Part shown: positions 8,661 to 16,859 of the stretch, piece by piece
How positions within the stretch are numbered: the stretch's first letter is position 1
How the letters are laid out: the number at the start of each line of letters is the position of its first letter
NCBI RefSeq assembly: GCF_000382045.1
Contig: NZ_KB907462.1
Span: 62,001-126,000, forward strand
DNA from: Variovorax atrisoli 110B
Lineage (GTDB): Bacteria > Pseudomonadota > Gammaproteobacteria > Burkholderiales > Burkholderiaceae_C
Direction of reading: 5' to 3'
Length of the DNA stretch: 64,000 bases
The notes under the pieces: model-generated
The model's input: the letters and a program-made list of their open reading frames with translations, nothing else
What the model was told of the DNA's origin: nothing
The model's database searches: none
Program-made: the position numbers and the translations under genes

Positions 8661-9314
8661 ATGAAGACCGATACCCAATTGCGCAACGACATCCAGGCCG
8701 AGCTGAACTGGGCTCCCGAGGTCAAATCCTCCGACATCGGCGTGATCGTCAAGGACGGCGTGGTCACGCTCACCGGCCATCTCTCCAGCTATGCCGAGAA
8801 ATACGCGGTCGAGCGCGCCGTGCAGCGCGTCTACGGCGTGAAGGCGCTGGCGGTCGAACTGACGGTGAAGCTGCCCTTCGACAACCAGCGCACGGACGCG
8901 GACATCGCGCTGGCGGCCGAACGCGCGCTCGAATGGAACGCGCTCGTGCCCGACGGAAAGATCCACCCGATGGTCGAGAAGGGCTGGCTCAGCCTGACCG
9001 GCGAGGTCGAGTGGGACTACCAGCGCAGCGCCGCCGAAGTGGCCGTGCGCGACCTGATGGGCGTGACCGGCGTGTCGAACCTCGTGAAGGTCAAGCCCAG
9101 GGTGAGCCCCGCCGACGTCGAGAAGAAGATCCACGACGCGCTCTCGCGCCAGGCCGACCGCGAGGCCCGCAAGCTTTCCATTGCGGTGGACGGCTCCCAC
9201 GTCACGCTGCGCGGCACCGTCCATTCGTGGTCGGAACGCGACGCCGTGCAAGGCGCTGCCTGGTCCACGCCGGGCGTCACGGTCGTGGTGAACGACCTGC
9301 TCGTGGACGCCTGA
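8661..9314 (+). CDS. Triple BON-domain protein
   Basis: 217 residues made of three consecutive BON domains (about 3-72, 75-145 and 148-217). Each has a VKDGVVTLTGHL/VEKGWLSLTGEV/VDGSHVTLRGTV strand pair. BON domains bind phospholipid or other hydrophobic ligands, as in OsmY. Unlike OsmY there is no signal peptide here, so it should be cytoplasmic. AAGGAA lies upstream of the ATG. The next gene begins one base after the stop, so it is co-transcribed with the reductase gene. Exact role unknown; such proteins are usually stress-induced. Confidence 0.88.
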   Translation: MKTDTQLRNDIQAELNWAPEVKSSDIGVIVKDGVVTLTGHLSSYAEKYAVERAVQRVYGVKALAVELTVKLPFDNQRTDADIALAAERALEWNALVPDGKIHPMVEKGWLSLTGEVEWDYQRSAAEVAVRDLMGVTGVSNLVKVKPRVSPADVEKKIHDALSRQADREARKLSIAVDGSHVTLRGTVHSWSERDAVQGAAWSTPGVTVVVNDLLVDA

Positions 9315-9315
9315 G

Positions 9316-10035
9316 ATGCGCGTCGCGCTCGTCACCGGCGGGACCTCGGGCATCGGGGCGGCCACGGCCGAGGCCCTGCAGGCGGCGGGCTACCGCGTGG
9401 CGGTGAACTTCGCCAACCGCACGCAGGCCGCGCAGGCCTTCGCCGCGCGCACCGGCATCCCGGCCTTCGCATGGAACGTGGCGGACCACGCGGCCTGCCA
9501 GGCCGGCGTCGCGCGCGTCGAGGCCGAGCTCGGTCCCATCGACGTGCTGGTCAACAACGCCGGCATCACGCGCGACACGATGCTGCACAGGATGAACCTC
9601 GAGCAGTGGCGCGAGGTGCTGGAGGTCAATCTCGGCGGTTGCTTCAACATGTGCCACGCCGTCATCGGCGGCATGCGCGAACGCCGCTTCGGCCGGATCG
9701 TGAACATGGGCTCGGTCAACGGACTGTCCGGGCAGGCGGGCCAGGTGAACTACGCGGCCACGAAGGCCGGGCTCGTCGGCCTCACCAAGTCGCTCGCGCT
9801 GGAAGGCGCCTCGCGCAACATCACCGCGAACGTGGTCGCGCCGGGCTACACCGACACCCCCATGGTGGGGGCGGTCGCACCCGAGGTGATGGCGAGGATC
9901 CTGTCGGACATTCCGGCCGGCCGCCTCGCCACGCCCGCCGAGATCGCGCGCGGCGTCGTGTTTCTCGTCGCCGACGAGTGCGCGTTCATCAACGGCATCA
10001 CCCTGTCGATCAACGGCGGCAAGTACATGGCCTAG
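9316..10035 (+). CDS. Short-chain reductase, acetoacetyl-CoA reductase (PhaB)-like
   Basis: 239 residues with the Rossmann signature TGGTSGIG (8-15), NNAG, catalytic Ser in MGSVNGLSGQAGQVNY, Tyr-x3-Lys (YAATK) and PGYTDTPMV. The segments SVNGLSGQAGQVNY and SINGGKYMA resemble PhaB, which reduces acetoacetyl-CoA to (R)-3-hydroxybutyryl-CoA with NADPH for polyhydroxybutyrate. The closely related 3-oxoacyl-ACP reductase FabG is the alternative. It follows the BON gene by one base. The phasin-like gene near the window start supports a storage-polymer role, and reductant disposal would fit low oxygen. Confidence 0.8.
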   Translation: MRVALVTGGTSGIGAATAEALQAAGYRVAVNFANRTQAAQAFAARTGIPAFAWNVADHAACQAGVARVEAELGPIDVLVNNAGITRDTMLHRMNLEQWREVLEVNLGGCFNMCHAVIGGMRERRFGRIVNMGSVNGLSGQAGQVNYAATKAGLVGLTKSLALEGASRNITANVVAPGYTDTPMVGAVAPEVMARILSDIPAGRLATPAEIARGVVFLVADECAFINGITLSINGGKYMA

Positions 10036-10077
10036 GCGGCGGCCCGGAACTTCGCCCATCACGAGCGCGAGCCCTCC

Positions 10078-11124
10078 ATGCGCAACACCTCCGAGACGCG
10101 CGACATCGAGCCGGCCTGTGCAGTCGCGCCGACCATGCGGGCCATGGTGCTGAACGCGGCGCTGCTGCCGCTGCAGCTCGAGCGGCGCAACATCCCGCAG
10201 CCCGGCCCGGGCGAGCTGCGCCTGCGCGTGCTGGCATGCGCAGTCTGCCGCACCGACCTGCACGTGGTCGATGGCGAGCTGCCGCTGCCGGTGCTGCCCA
10301 TCGTGCCGGGGCACGAGATCGTCGGCATCGTGGAGGCCATGGGTGCGGGCGTGCAGGGCCATCGCATCGGCGACCGCGTGGGCGTGCCATGGCTGGGCCA
10401 CAGCTGCGGCTGCTGCGCCTTCTGCGCGGACGGCCGCGAGAACCTTTGCGACACGCCACGCTTCACGGGCTATCACCGCGACGGCGGCTTCGCGAGCCAT
10501 GTGATCGCCGAGGCGGCGTTCTGCCTGCCGCTTGCCATGCCCGAAACCGACGCCGCGCGCATCGCCCCGCTGCTGTGCGCGGGCCTGATCGGCTGGCGCA
10601 GCCTCAAGGCCGCGGGCGACGGCGCACAGCGGCTGGGCATCTTCGGATTCGGTGCCGCAGCGCACCTGGTGACGCAGGCGGCGGTTGCGCAGGGGCGCGA
10701 GGTCTGCGCGTTCACCCGAGCCGGGGACACGGCGACACAGGCCTTCGCGCGCAGCCTGGGGGCCGCCTGGGCCGGCGGCTCGAACGAGCGCCCGCCCGAG
10801 CTCCTGGATGCCGCCATCATCTTCGCGCCCGCCGGCGAGCTGGTGCCCGCGGCGCTGCGCGTCGTGCACAAGGGTGGCCGGGTGGTGTGCGGGGGCATCC
10901 ACATGAGCGACATTCCCGCCTTCCCGTACCGACTGCTGTGGGAGGAACGCAGCGTGGTCTCGGTGGCCAACCTCACGCGCGCGGATGCGCGGGAATTCCT
11001 CGACTTCGTGCAGACGCATCCGCTGCAGGTCCACGTCAGAACCTATCCGCTCGCGCAGGCCAACGAAGCGCTGGCCGATCTGCGCGCCGGCCGCATCGAG
11101 GGCGCCGCGGTGCTGGTGCCCTGA
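10078..11124 (+). CDS. Zinc-dependent alcohol dehydrogenase
   Basis: 348 residues of the medium-chain dehydrogenase family. Catalytic-zinc ligands are Cys in CAVCRTDLH and His in VPGHEIVG; the structural-zinc loop carries four Cys in CGCCAFCADGRENLC. The Rossmann motif LGIFGFGAAAH is less regular than GxGxxG. It resembles the AdhP-like class reducing or oxidising short alcohols with NAD(P). It starts 42 bp after the reductase, probably in the same operon. A second ATG 19 codons in (MRAMVL) aligns with the usual N-terminus and could be the true start. It could regenerate NAD+ when oxygen is low. Confidence 0.85.
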   Translation: MRNTSETRDIEPACAVAPTMRAMVLNAALLPLQLERRNIPQPGPGELRLRVLACAVCRTDLHVVDGELPLPVLPIVPGHEIVGIVEAMGAGVQGHRIGDRVGVPWLGHSCGCCAFCADGRENLCDTPRFTGYHRDGGFASHVIAEAAFCLPLAMPETDAARIAPLLCAGLIGWRSLKAAGDGAQRLGIFGFGAAAHLVTQAAVAQGREVCAFTRAGDTATQAFARSLGAAWAGGSNERPPELLDAAIIFAPAGELVPAALRVVHKGGRVVCGGIHMSDIPAFPYRLLWEERSVVSVANLTRADAREFLDFVQTHPLQVHVRTYPLAQANEALADLRAGRIEGAAVLVP

Positions 11125-11148
11125 TGCGCCGCCGCCGTGATCCTCGGC

Positions 11149-12501
11149 TCAGAGTTCCAGCGATTCGCGGTATTCGGGCACGGTGCACGGCCAGCCGTGG
11201 CGCTCCTCGATGGCCAGCCGCAGCGCGTCCGCGGCCACCGGTTCTCCATGGGTGACGAACACGCGCCGCGGCGCCTGCTGGGCGTCGAGCCACGCGAGCA
11301 ACTCCTCCCGGTCGGCATGGGCCGACAGCGTTTCCAGGTTCGCGACCTCCGCGCGCACCGGCACGTAGGCGCCGTGGATCTTGACCGCCTCGGCGCCCGC
11401 CAGCATGGCGGCGCCGCGCGTGCCTGCCGCCTGGAAACCCGCGAACAGGATGGTGTTGCGGGCGTCGGGCGCGTAGGCCTTCAGGTGGTGGAGCACCCGC
11501 CCGCCGGTGGCCATGCCGCTGGCGGAGACGATGATCGACGGAAAGGCCAGGGTGTTCAGCCGTATCGATTCCTCGACCGTGTTGACGACGATGGTCTTCC
11601 CCAGCATCGTCGCGCACTGCTGCGCGCTCAGCCGATGCTCGTCGCAGTGCTTCCTGTAGATGCGCGTGGCGTCGGTCGCCATCGGGCTGTTCAGGTACAC
11701 CGGCATGTCCGGGATGCGGTGCGCGTCCTTGAGCAGGTGGATGCAGTGCAGCAGCGTCTGTGCCCGTCCGACGGCGAAGGCCGGGATCAGCACGATGCCG
11801 CCGCGCGCGGCGGTGCGGTTGATCACGCCTGCGAGCTCGGTGAGCGTGTCGGCCGCAGGATGCCTGCGGTCGCCGTAGGTGGATTCCACCACCACGTACT
11901 CCGCGGGGCGGGCTACTTCGGGCGGGCGCATCAGCAGGTCCTGGCTGCGCCCCAGATCGCCTGAGAAGAGGATGCTCGCGCCGCCCCAGCCGACGCGCAG
12001 GCTTCCCGCGCCGAGGATGTGGCCGCCCCTGGCCAGCTGCCAGGACCAGCCGGGCCACGGGGAACACTCCTGGCCGAAGTCCACGGCCTCGAAGCGCCCG
12101 AGCGCCGCGCGCGCCTCCTGCTCGGTGTACAGCGGCAGCGCGGGCTTGTGCTTCGAGTGGCCGTGCCGGTTGGCATAGTCGGCATCCTCCTCCTGCAGAC
12201 GGCCCGAATCAGGCAGCAGCAGTTCGCACAGTTCCAGTGTGGCCTTGGTGCAGTACACGGTCCCCTTGAAGCCGAGCCGGACCAGCCGCGGCACGAAGCC
12301 GCTGTGGTCGATGTGGGCGTGCGTGAGCAGTACGGCATCGATGCTCGCGGGATCGACCGGCAGCACGTCCCAGTTGCGCAGGCGCAGCTGCTTGAGCCCC
12401 TGGAAGAGCCCGCAATCGACCAGCAGCCGCCGGCCGCCATGGCTCAGCAGGTACTTCGAGCCGGTGACGGTGCCCGTGCCACCGAGGAAGTCGATGCGCA
12501 T
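11149..12501 (-). CDS. MBL-fold RNA-processing nuclease (beta-CASP type)
   Basis: 450 residues. The N-terminal metallo-beta-lactamase domain has THAHIDHSG (the HxHxDH zinc motif) and later SGDLGRS. It continues into a beta-CASP domain (ESTYGDR, IPAFAVGRAQTLL, SASGMATGGRVLHHL) and ends with the RNA-specificity C-terminus (LSAHADREELLAWL, FVTHGE). Relatives include CPSF-73/Ysh1 and bacterial single-protein nucleases that cut or trim RNA. It starts seven bases after the stop of the upstream usp gene, in one operon with it. In several proteobacteria this family sits with usp and phosphoketolase genes; its RNA target is not known. Confidence 0.9.
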   Translation of the reverse strand: MRIDFLGGTGTVTGSKYLLSHGGRRLLVDCGLFQGLKQLRLRNWDVLPVDPASIDAVLLTHAHIDHSGFVPRLVRLGFKGTVYCTKATLELCELLLPDSGRLQEEDADYANRHGHSKHKPALPLYTEQEARAALGRFEAVDFGQECSPWPGWSWQLARGGHILGAGSLRVGWGGASILFSGDLGRSQDLLMRPPEVARPAEYVVVESTYGDRRHPAADTLTELAGVINRTAARGGIVLIPAFAVGRAQTLLHCIHLLKDAHRIPDMPVYLNSPMATDATRIYRKHCDEHRLSAQQCATMLGKTIVVNTVEESIRLNTLAFPSIIVSASGMATGGRVLHHLKAYAPDARNTILFAGFQAAGTRGAAMLAGAEAVKIHGAYVPVRAEVANLETLSAHADREELLAWLDAQQAPRRVFVTHGEPVAADALRLAIEERHGWPCTVPEYRESLEL

Positions 12502-12508
12502 GAAAGCC

Positions 12509-13333
12509 TCAGTGGGACATCAGCACCGGCAGCGTCATCCACTGCAGCATGGACAGCGTGGCACCGCCCAGCACCCACTCGCGCGCCCTGCTGTGGCCAT
12601 AGCAGCCCATCACCAGCAGGTCGGCGCTCAGGTCGGCTGCCAGCGAGAGCAGCCGGTTGCCGACGTCGTCCTCCTTGTCGCCACCGGGATGCAGGCGGAC
12701 CTCGCCCACGCCCTGCATCCGAAGGTAGGCCCGCAGGCTCTGCAGCGATTCGTTCGCGCCCTCGCCGTAGGCCACGGCATCCACCCGGCCCGCCTTGCGC
12801 AGCCATGGCAGTGCGGCGCTCACGGCGCGCGCGGCCTCGCGCGTCTCCTTCCAGGCCACCAGCACCTTGCTGCCGATCGGGCCGACCGGCCCCGCGTAGG
12901 GCAGCACCAGCGCCGGCCGGCCGCTTTGCACCAGCAGGCTGGGCAGGAAGTCGCCGGGGAGCTCGCCGTCCATCGGGTCGTAGCGGTCGCGCTGCCCCAG
13001 GACCAGCAGGTCGGCGTACAGGGCGCGCCGGGCGAAGCCCCACGGGCCGTCGCTCTCGGGCTCGGTCCAGTGCAGGCGCGGCGAGCCCGCGCCGTGCTGC
13101 ATGAAGGTGGCGTGCATCTTGTCGCGCGCGTCCTTGTCGATCTCCTGCATGATCGCGACCGCCTCGGCGGCCGCTTCGATGGCGTACGGATAGCGCATGA
13201 GCGCGGACAGGGTGCACGGCTGCGCCGTGACCTCGGCCTCGAAGGTCTCGGCGAGCTCACGGGCCAGCTTGATGCGCTCCACCGTGCGGGCCGAGCCGTC
13301 GAGATGGAGCAGGATGGATTTGGGGGTCTGCAT
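12509..13333 (-). CDS. Universal stress protein, tandem UspA domains
   Basis: 274 residues. Usp domain one begins KSILLHLDGSARTVERIKLA; domain two begins GSKVLVAWKETREAARAV and ends with SADLLVMGCYGHSRAREWVLGGAT, the nucleotide-loop signature. Similar in layout to the Usp protein at the window start but clearly diverged. It is the first gene of a unit with the MBL nuclease. An FNR-like box (TTGCGCTGCGTCAA) lies 66 bp upstream of its ATG. Confidence 0.88.
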   Translation of the reverse strand: MQTPKSILLHLDGSARTVERIKLARELAETFEAEVTAQPCTLSALMRYPYAIEAAAEAVAIMQEIDKDARDKMHATFMQHGAGSPRLHWTEPESDGPWGFARRALYADLLVLGQRDRYDPMDGELPGDFLPSLLVQSGRPALVLPYAGPVGPIGSKVLVAWKETREAARAVSAALPWLRKAGRVDAVAYGEGANESLQSLRAYLRMQGVGEVRLHPGGDKEDDVGNRLLSLAADLSADLLVMGCYGHSRAREWVLGGATLSMLQWMTLPVLMSH

Positions 13334-13398
13334 GGAGGCTCTCCTGGACAGGCGGTTTGCGATGGAAGCGACCTTAGGCCTGCGGGCCGCGCACGGGC

Positions 13399-13412
13399 TT
13401 GCGCTGCGTCAA
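13399..13412. promoter_or_regulatory. FNR/ANR-like box
   Basis: TTGCGCTGCGTCAA, with three mismatches to TTGAT-N4-ATCAA. It is 66 bp upstream of the minus-strand usp gene and 106 bp from the plus-strand DUF2892 gene. It is paired with a second box at 13447, each nearer to one of the two divergent genes. Confidence 0.5.
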
Positions 13413-13446
13413 TCGGCCGCAGGACCGCAGCAGCCCGCACCGCGGC

Positions 13447-13460
13447 TTGATCCACCTCAA
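13447..13460. promoter_or_regulatory. FNR/ANR-like box
   Basis: TTGATCCACCTCAA: perfect left half, one mismatch in the right half (CTCAA). It ends 57 bp before the DUF2892 ATG on the plus strand. Confidence 0.6.
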
Positions 13461-13517
13461 CCCCCGCCACGGTCGCGGCGCGCAAGATTTGCTCCCATCG
13501 TGCAAAGGAGATGTCGC

Positions 13518-13721
13518 ATGCCTTTCCTGACGAAGAATGTCGGAGTCCTCGACCGCGCACTGCGCATTGGCGCAGGCCTTCTGATGATCGCCCTGGCGGT
13601 GCGGGGAACCATCGGGTTCTGGGGCTACATCGGCGTGGTGCCGCTGCTGACGGGCGTGGTGGGCAACTGCCCTGCCTACACGCTGTTCGGCGTCAGCACC
13701 TGCCCGCGCGACGGCCGCTGA
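13518..13721 (+). CDS. DUF2892/YgaP-type small membrane protein
   Basis: 67 residues: FLTKNVGVLDRALRIGAGLLM, a first hydrophobic helix, GFWGYIGVVPLLTGVVGNCPAY, a second helix, and a Cys pair (GNCPAYTLFGVSTCP). This is the typical inner-membrane DUF2892 domain, found alone or fused to rhodanese in YgaP. AAGGAG eight bases upstream supports the ATG at 13518 over earlier in-frame starts. The conserved cysteines suggest a sulfur or redox role, but none is proven. An FNR-like box precedes it. Confidence 0.88.
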   Translation: MPFLTKNVGVLDRALRIGAGLLMIALAVRGTIGFWGYIGVVPLLTGVVGNCPAYTLFGVSTCPRDGR

Positions 13722-13730
13722 GACTGGCGG

Positions 13731-13865
13731 ATGCGAATCCGTCGAACGACGCAGGGCCGCATGTCCGTCCATCTGCTGCTGCTCATCGTGCTGTGTGCCG
13801 CGCTGGGTGGCGCAGTGCTGTGGTTCGCGTTCCAGCTCCTCATCAAGTGGCTCACGCTGGACTGA
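13731..13865 (+). CDS. Small single-span membrane protein
   Basis: A short frame of 44 residues: a basic start (MRIRRTTQGR), then one long hydrophobic stretch (LLLLIVLCAALGGAVLWFAF) and a short polar end. It begins ten bases after the DUF2892 gene and ends 19 bases before the next gene, so it fits as the middle gene of a three-gene unit. A second ATG at 13761 would give a 34-residue form with the helix intact. No recognised family; support is from position, codon use and the clear membrane helix. Confidence 0.5.
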   Translation: MRIRRTTQGRMSVHLLLLIVLCAALGGAVLWFAFQLLIKWLTLD

Positions 13866-13884
13866 GCTTCGTACGGAGGCTGCG

Positions 13885-14169
13885 ATGTGCATGAACCTGC
13901 TGCGCAGGCTGGCCGCCTCGCAACTGCCTTGCAGCGAAGCGGATCCCGCGATGATCGACAGGCTGCGCGTGCTCCAGGCCGCCGGCCTGGTCGAGGCCCG
14001 CATTCCTTGCGCCGTCTCGCAGCCGGGCCATGGCACGGGCGGCTGCACGCACCAGGATGCGGCCACGGTGACCCGCATCACCCCTCGCGGGTGGGAGACC
14101 CTCGCCGCCGATGCGCCACCGGGCGAGGCCACGCGTTTCATCGGCACCAGGCATCGATCTGGCGGATGA
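13885..14169 (+). CDS. Conserved small protein, possibly winged helix
   Basis: 94 residues. GGAGG six bases before the ATG fixes the start. MIDRLRVLQAAGLVEARIPC and ATVTRITPRGWETLA look like the helix and wing of a small winged-helix fold, but I cannot name the family. The last 32 bases overlap, tail to tail, the end of the SafE-like gene on the other strand. Confidence 0.6.
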   Translation: MCMNLLRRLAASQLPCSEADPAMIDRLRVLQAAGLVEARIPCAVSQPGHGTGGCTHQDAATVTRITPRGWETLAADAPPGEATRFIGTRHRSGG

Positions 14170-14839
14170 GGTCCGAGCCCACGGCGTGCGCGGCGGCGCC
14201 GGCCAGCAGCACGCCCGCCAGCCGTGCGCCCCAGGCCTGGCCCGCCGCAACGCCGGCCAGGCGCAGGCGCTGCCACAGCCACGGACCGACCGCGAGCGAA
14301 AGCCCGCTTCCCACCGCGAACAACGCCATCAGCATGGCGCCTTCCCACGGCCCGCTGCCCAGGCCCGCCAGCATCAGCGCCGAATAGAGCAGCCCGCACG
14401 GCAGCGCCACCCACAGCAGCCCGGTCGCGAACACGCCCATCCCCGTGGCTGCGGCATGCGGACGAAGACGCGCTTCGAGCGAGCGGCCGATGCGCCGTGC
14501 CCACAGCGGCTGCCGCCCCGTGACGGCCAGCATCGCGCCCCAGGCGAACACGAAGACGTGCAGCAGCACCCACAGCGGCCGCAATGCGGCGACCTGGGCG
14601 CCGGCCAGCGCGAGGCCGTCGACGCTGGCGGCCGCGATGGCGCCCGCAGCCGCGTAGCTTGCGACGCGGCCCAGATGGAAGGCACCGGGCGCGCCGAGTG
14701 CCGGCACCGCGCCCCGACCCACGGGGGCGAGCGGCACGATCCTTATCACCGCCGACGAGGCGGCACCGCACATCGCCACGCAGTGCGGCCCGCCGGCAAG
14801 GCCCATGAGCAGCGCGGCACCGGCGAGCGCGGCCTGCAT
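14138..14839 (-). CDS. Sulfite exporter TauE/SafE-like membrane protein of the cbb3 cluster
   Basis: 233 residues with about six hydrophobic helices and the GLAGGPHCVAMCGA motif near residue 15, typical of the UreH/SafE-like proteins that accompany cbb3 oxidase genes, where they are thought to help copper or cofactor supply. The start lies two bases after the hemN stop, as last gene of the cco operon. The metal handled is inferred from context (the H-C pairs in the first helix could bind copper). Confidence 0.82.
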   Translation of the reverse strand: MQAALAGAALLMGLAGGPHCVAMCGAASSAVIRIVPLAPVGRGAVPALGAPGAFHLGRVASYAAAGAIAAASVDGLALAGAQVAALRPLWVLLHVFVFAWGAMLAVTGRQPLWARRIGRSLEARLRPHAAATGMGVFATGLLWVALPCGLLYSALMLAGLGSGPWEGAMLMALFAVGSGLSLAVGPWLWQRLRLAGVAAGQAWGARLAGVLLAGAAAHAVGSDLIRQIDAWCR

Positions 14840-14841
14840 GC

Positions 14842-16266
14842 TCAGACCACGCGCGAGAAGCGCGTGCGGTTGGCGCGGCAGTGTCGGTCGAACACCATCG
14901 CGACCGCGCGCACGAGGAACCAGCCCTCCTCGGTGACCGCGAGGCCGTGGTCGCTCAGGCGCACCAGGCCGTCGGCGACCAGCGGGCCGAGCGCCGCGAA
15001 CTCGGTGGCGAAGTAGCGCCGGAAGTCGACCGCGAAGGCTTCGCCGATGGCATCGAAGTCGAGCCGCCCCCGGCACATCAGCGCCATGATCACCTCGCGC
15101 CGCAGCAGGTCGTCGCGCGACAGCGCAAGGCCCCGCACCACCGGCAGGCGCCCCTGGTCGAGCAAGGCGCGGTAGTCGTCCAGGCTCTTGGCGTTCTGGC
15201 TGTAGGTGGCGCCCACGCGGCCGATGCCCGATACGCCGAGCGCGATCAGGTCGCCTTCGGGCCGCGTGCCGTAGCCCTGGAAGTCGCGGTGCAGCCGCCC
15301 TTGCTTCTTCGCGACGGCGAGCGGATCGTCGGGCAGCGCGAAATGGTCCATGCCGATGTAGACGTAGCCGGCGCCCGTGAGTCTCGCGATGGCGTTCGCG
15401 AGCATGCGCACGCGCGCGGCGGCGTCCGGCAGTTCCTCGGCATGGATGCGCCGCTGCGGCTTGAAGCGCTCGGGCAGGTGCGCGTAGGCATAGAGCGCGA
15501 TGCGGTCGGGCCGCAGCTCGCAGACCTGCGCGAGCGTGCGCTCGAAGGAGGCGTCGTTCTGCCGCGGCAGGCCGTAGATCAGGTCCACGTTGATCGACTC
15601 GAAGCCCAGCGAGCGGGCCTCGTCCATCAGCGCGAAGACCTGCGATGCGGGCTGGATGCGGTGCACCGCCTCCTGCACGGCCGGGTCGAAGTCCTGCACG
15701 CCGAAGCTCAGGCGGTTGAAGCCGAGCGCCGCGAGGTTGGAAAGCCGTTGCGCGTCCACCGTGCGCGGATCGATCTCGATGGAGCGCTCGCCGCCGGGCA
15801 CGAAGGCGAAGGCCCGGTGCAGCAGCGCCATGAGCTCGCCGAGCTCCGCATCGTCGAGGAAGGTCGGCGATCCGCCGCCCAGGTGCAGATGGGACACGGT
15901 GGCGCTGCGGCCGAGCTGCGCGACCTGCAGCTCGACTTCGCGCGCGAGGTACGCGAGGTACTGGCGGCCCCATTCGCGGTGGCGCGTCACGATCTTGTTG
16001 CAGGCGCAGTAGTAGCACAGCGACTCGCAGAAGGGGATGTGGACGTACAGCGACAGCGGCGGCGCCTCGGGGCCGGCCGCGCGGCGCTGTGCCAGCGCAC
16101 GCACGTAGTCGTTCTCGCCAAAGGACTCGACGAAGCAGTCCGCGGTGGGATAGGAGGTGTAGCGCGGGCCGGGCACGTCGAACTGTCGCAGCAGGTCGAT
16201 CGGCAGCGGGGCCGGCACGGTTCCGGTTTCGATTCCGGTATCGGGAGCGAGGGCAATGGAAGTCAT
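14842..16266 (-). CDS. hemN: Oxygen-independent coproporphyrinogen III dehydrogenase
   Basis: 474 residues, a radical-SAM enzyme that oxidatively decarboxylates coproporphyrinogen III to protoporphyrinogen IX without oxygen. The 4Fe-4S/SAM motif CESLCYYCACN (CxxxCxxC) is at about 75-85, with HLHLGGGSPTFL and the GFNRLSFGVQDF segment further on. The N-terminus RQFDVPGPRYTSYPTADCF is typical of true HemN rather than HemW. It overlaps the upstream small membrane gene by four bases (ATGA). Placed at the end of the cbb3 operon, it supplies heme when oxygen is scarce. Confidence 0.95.
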   Translation of the reverse strand: MTSIALAPDTGIETGTVPAPLPIDLLRQFDVPGPRYTSYPTADCFVESFGENDYVRALAQRRAAGPEAPPLSLYVHIPFCESLCYYCACNKIVTRHREWGRQYLAYLAREVELQVAQLGRSATVSHLHLGGGSPTFLDDAELGELMALLHRAFAFVPGGERSIEIDPRTVDAQRLSNLAALGFNRLSFGVQDFDPAVQEAVHRIQPASQVFALMDEARSLGFESINVDLIYGLPRQNDASFERTLAQVCELRPDRIALYAYAHLPERFKPQRRIHAEELPDAAARVRMLANAIARLTGAGYVYIGMDHFALPDDPLAVAKKQGRLHRDFQGYGTRPEGDLIALGVSGIGRVGATYSQNAKSLDDYRALLDQGRLPVVRGLALSRDDLLRREVIMALMCRGRLDFDAIGEAFAVDFRRYFATEFAALGPLVADGLVRLSDHGLAVTEEGWFLVRAVAMVFDRHCRANRTRFSRVV

Positions 16267-16538
16267 GGGGTGGGTGTGCGCATGGGAGCGTCGGGCTGGA
16301 CGGGCTGCACGGGTGCAGGCGGTGCGGTCAGCAGCACCGTGCAGGCGCTCGAGGCCGCGGCCATCAGCCAGAAGACGAAGAAGGCACCCGTGTAGATGCC
16401 CTGCCGCGTCATGTGCAGCGCATCGGCGCCGCAGAAGGTGTTGATTGGATCGACCAGCGCGAAGACCAGCACCTCCATGCCGCAGGCCACCAGAAAGGAA
16501 GGCCAGAGGATGGCGGCGACCAGCCGCATCGCGTTCAT
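16263..16538 (-). CDS. Small membrane protein of the cbb3 cluster
   Basis: 91 residues with two transmembrane helices (VAAILWPSFLVACGMEVLVFALVDP and GAFFVFWLMAAASSACTVLL) and a Pro-rich tail. It overlaps ccoH upstream and hemN downstream by four bases each. Similar small two-helix proteins occur between ccoH and hemN in Burkholderiales; the function is unknown. Confidence 0.75.
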   Translation of the reverse strand: MNAMRLVAAILWPSFLVACGMEVLVFALVDPINTFCGADALHMTRQGIYTGAFFVFWLMAAASSACTVLLTAPPAPVQPVQPDAPMRTPTP

Positions 16539-16849
16539 GGCGCCGCCCTCGGACCCGCGGAGGGCACATCTTCCGCGGGCGTCATCGCATGGTTGCGGCC
16601 GGTCAGTGCGGGGAGGTGGCGCTTGCCGGCCAGCGTCTTGTTGATCTCGATGCCCTCGCGGTAGTAGTCCTCGGACACCAGCGCATCGGGGCTTCGCCAG
16701 GCCAGCCAGAAGGTCACGAAGCTCGCGATCATCACGGCCACCGGGCCGCCGATCACCATCCACAGCAGCGGATGGCGCCACCAGGGCTTGTGCGCCTCGA
16801 GCGCTTCGGCGGCCAGCGCGTTCATCGTCGAACCGGTTGCTGCATTCAT
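16535..16849 (-). CDS. ccoH: FixH/CcoH cbb3 assembly protein
   Basis: 104 residues: a single membrane helix (LLWMVIGGPVAVMIASFVTFWLAW) then DALVSEDYYREGIEINKTLA, the family's conserved YY-x-G motif. CcoH is a single-span protein needed for stable assembly of the cbb3 oxidase. The start at MNAATGS was chosen because it lies 10 bp after ccoG and gives the usual length; a second Met eight residues later is an alternative. Confidence 0.88.
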   Translation of the reverse strand: MNAATGSTMNALAAEALEAHKPWWRHPLLWMVIGGPVAVMIASFVTFWLAWRSPDALVSEDYYREGIEINKTLAGKRHLPALTGRNHAMTPAEDVPSAGPRAAP

Positions 16850-16859
16850 TCCAGACCTT

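Noticed and set aside
9277..11034. 585-codon minus-strand frame over the reductase and alcohol dehydrogenase genes
   Set aside because: Shadow of the real genes, with no family motifs.
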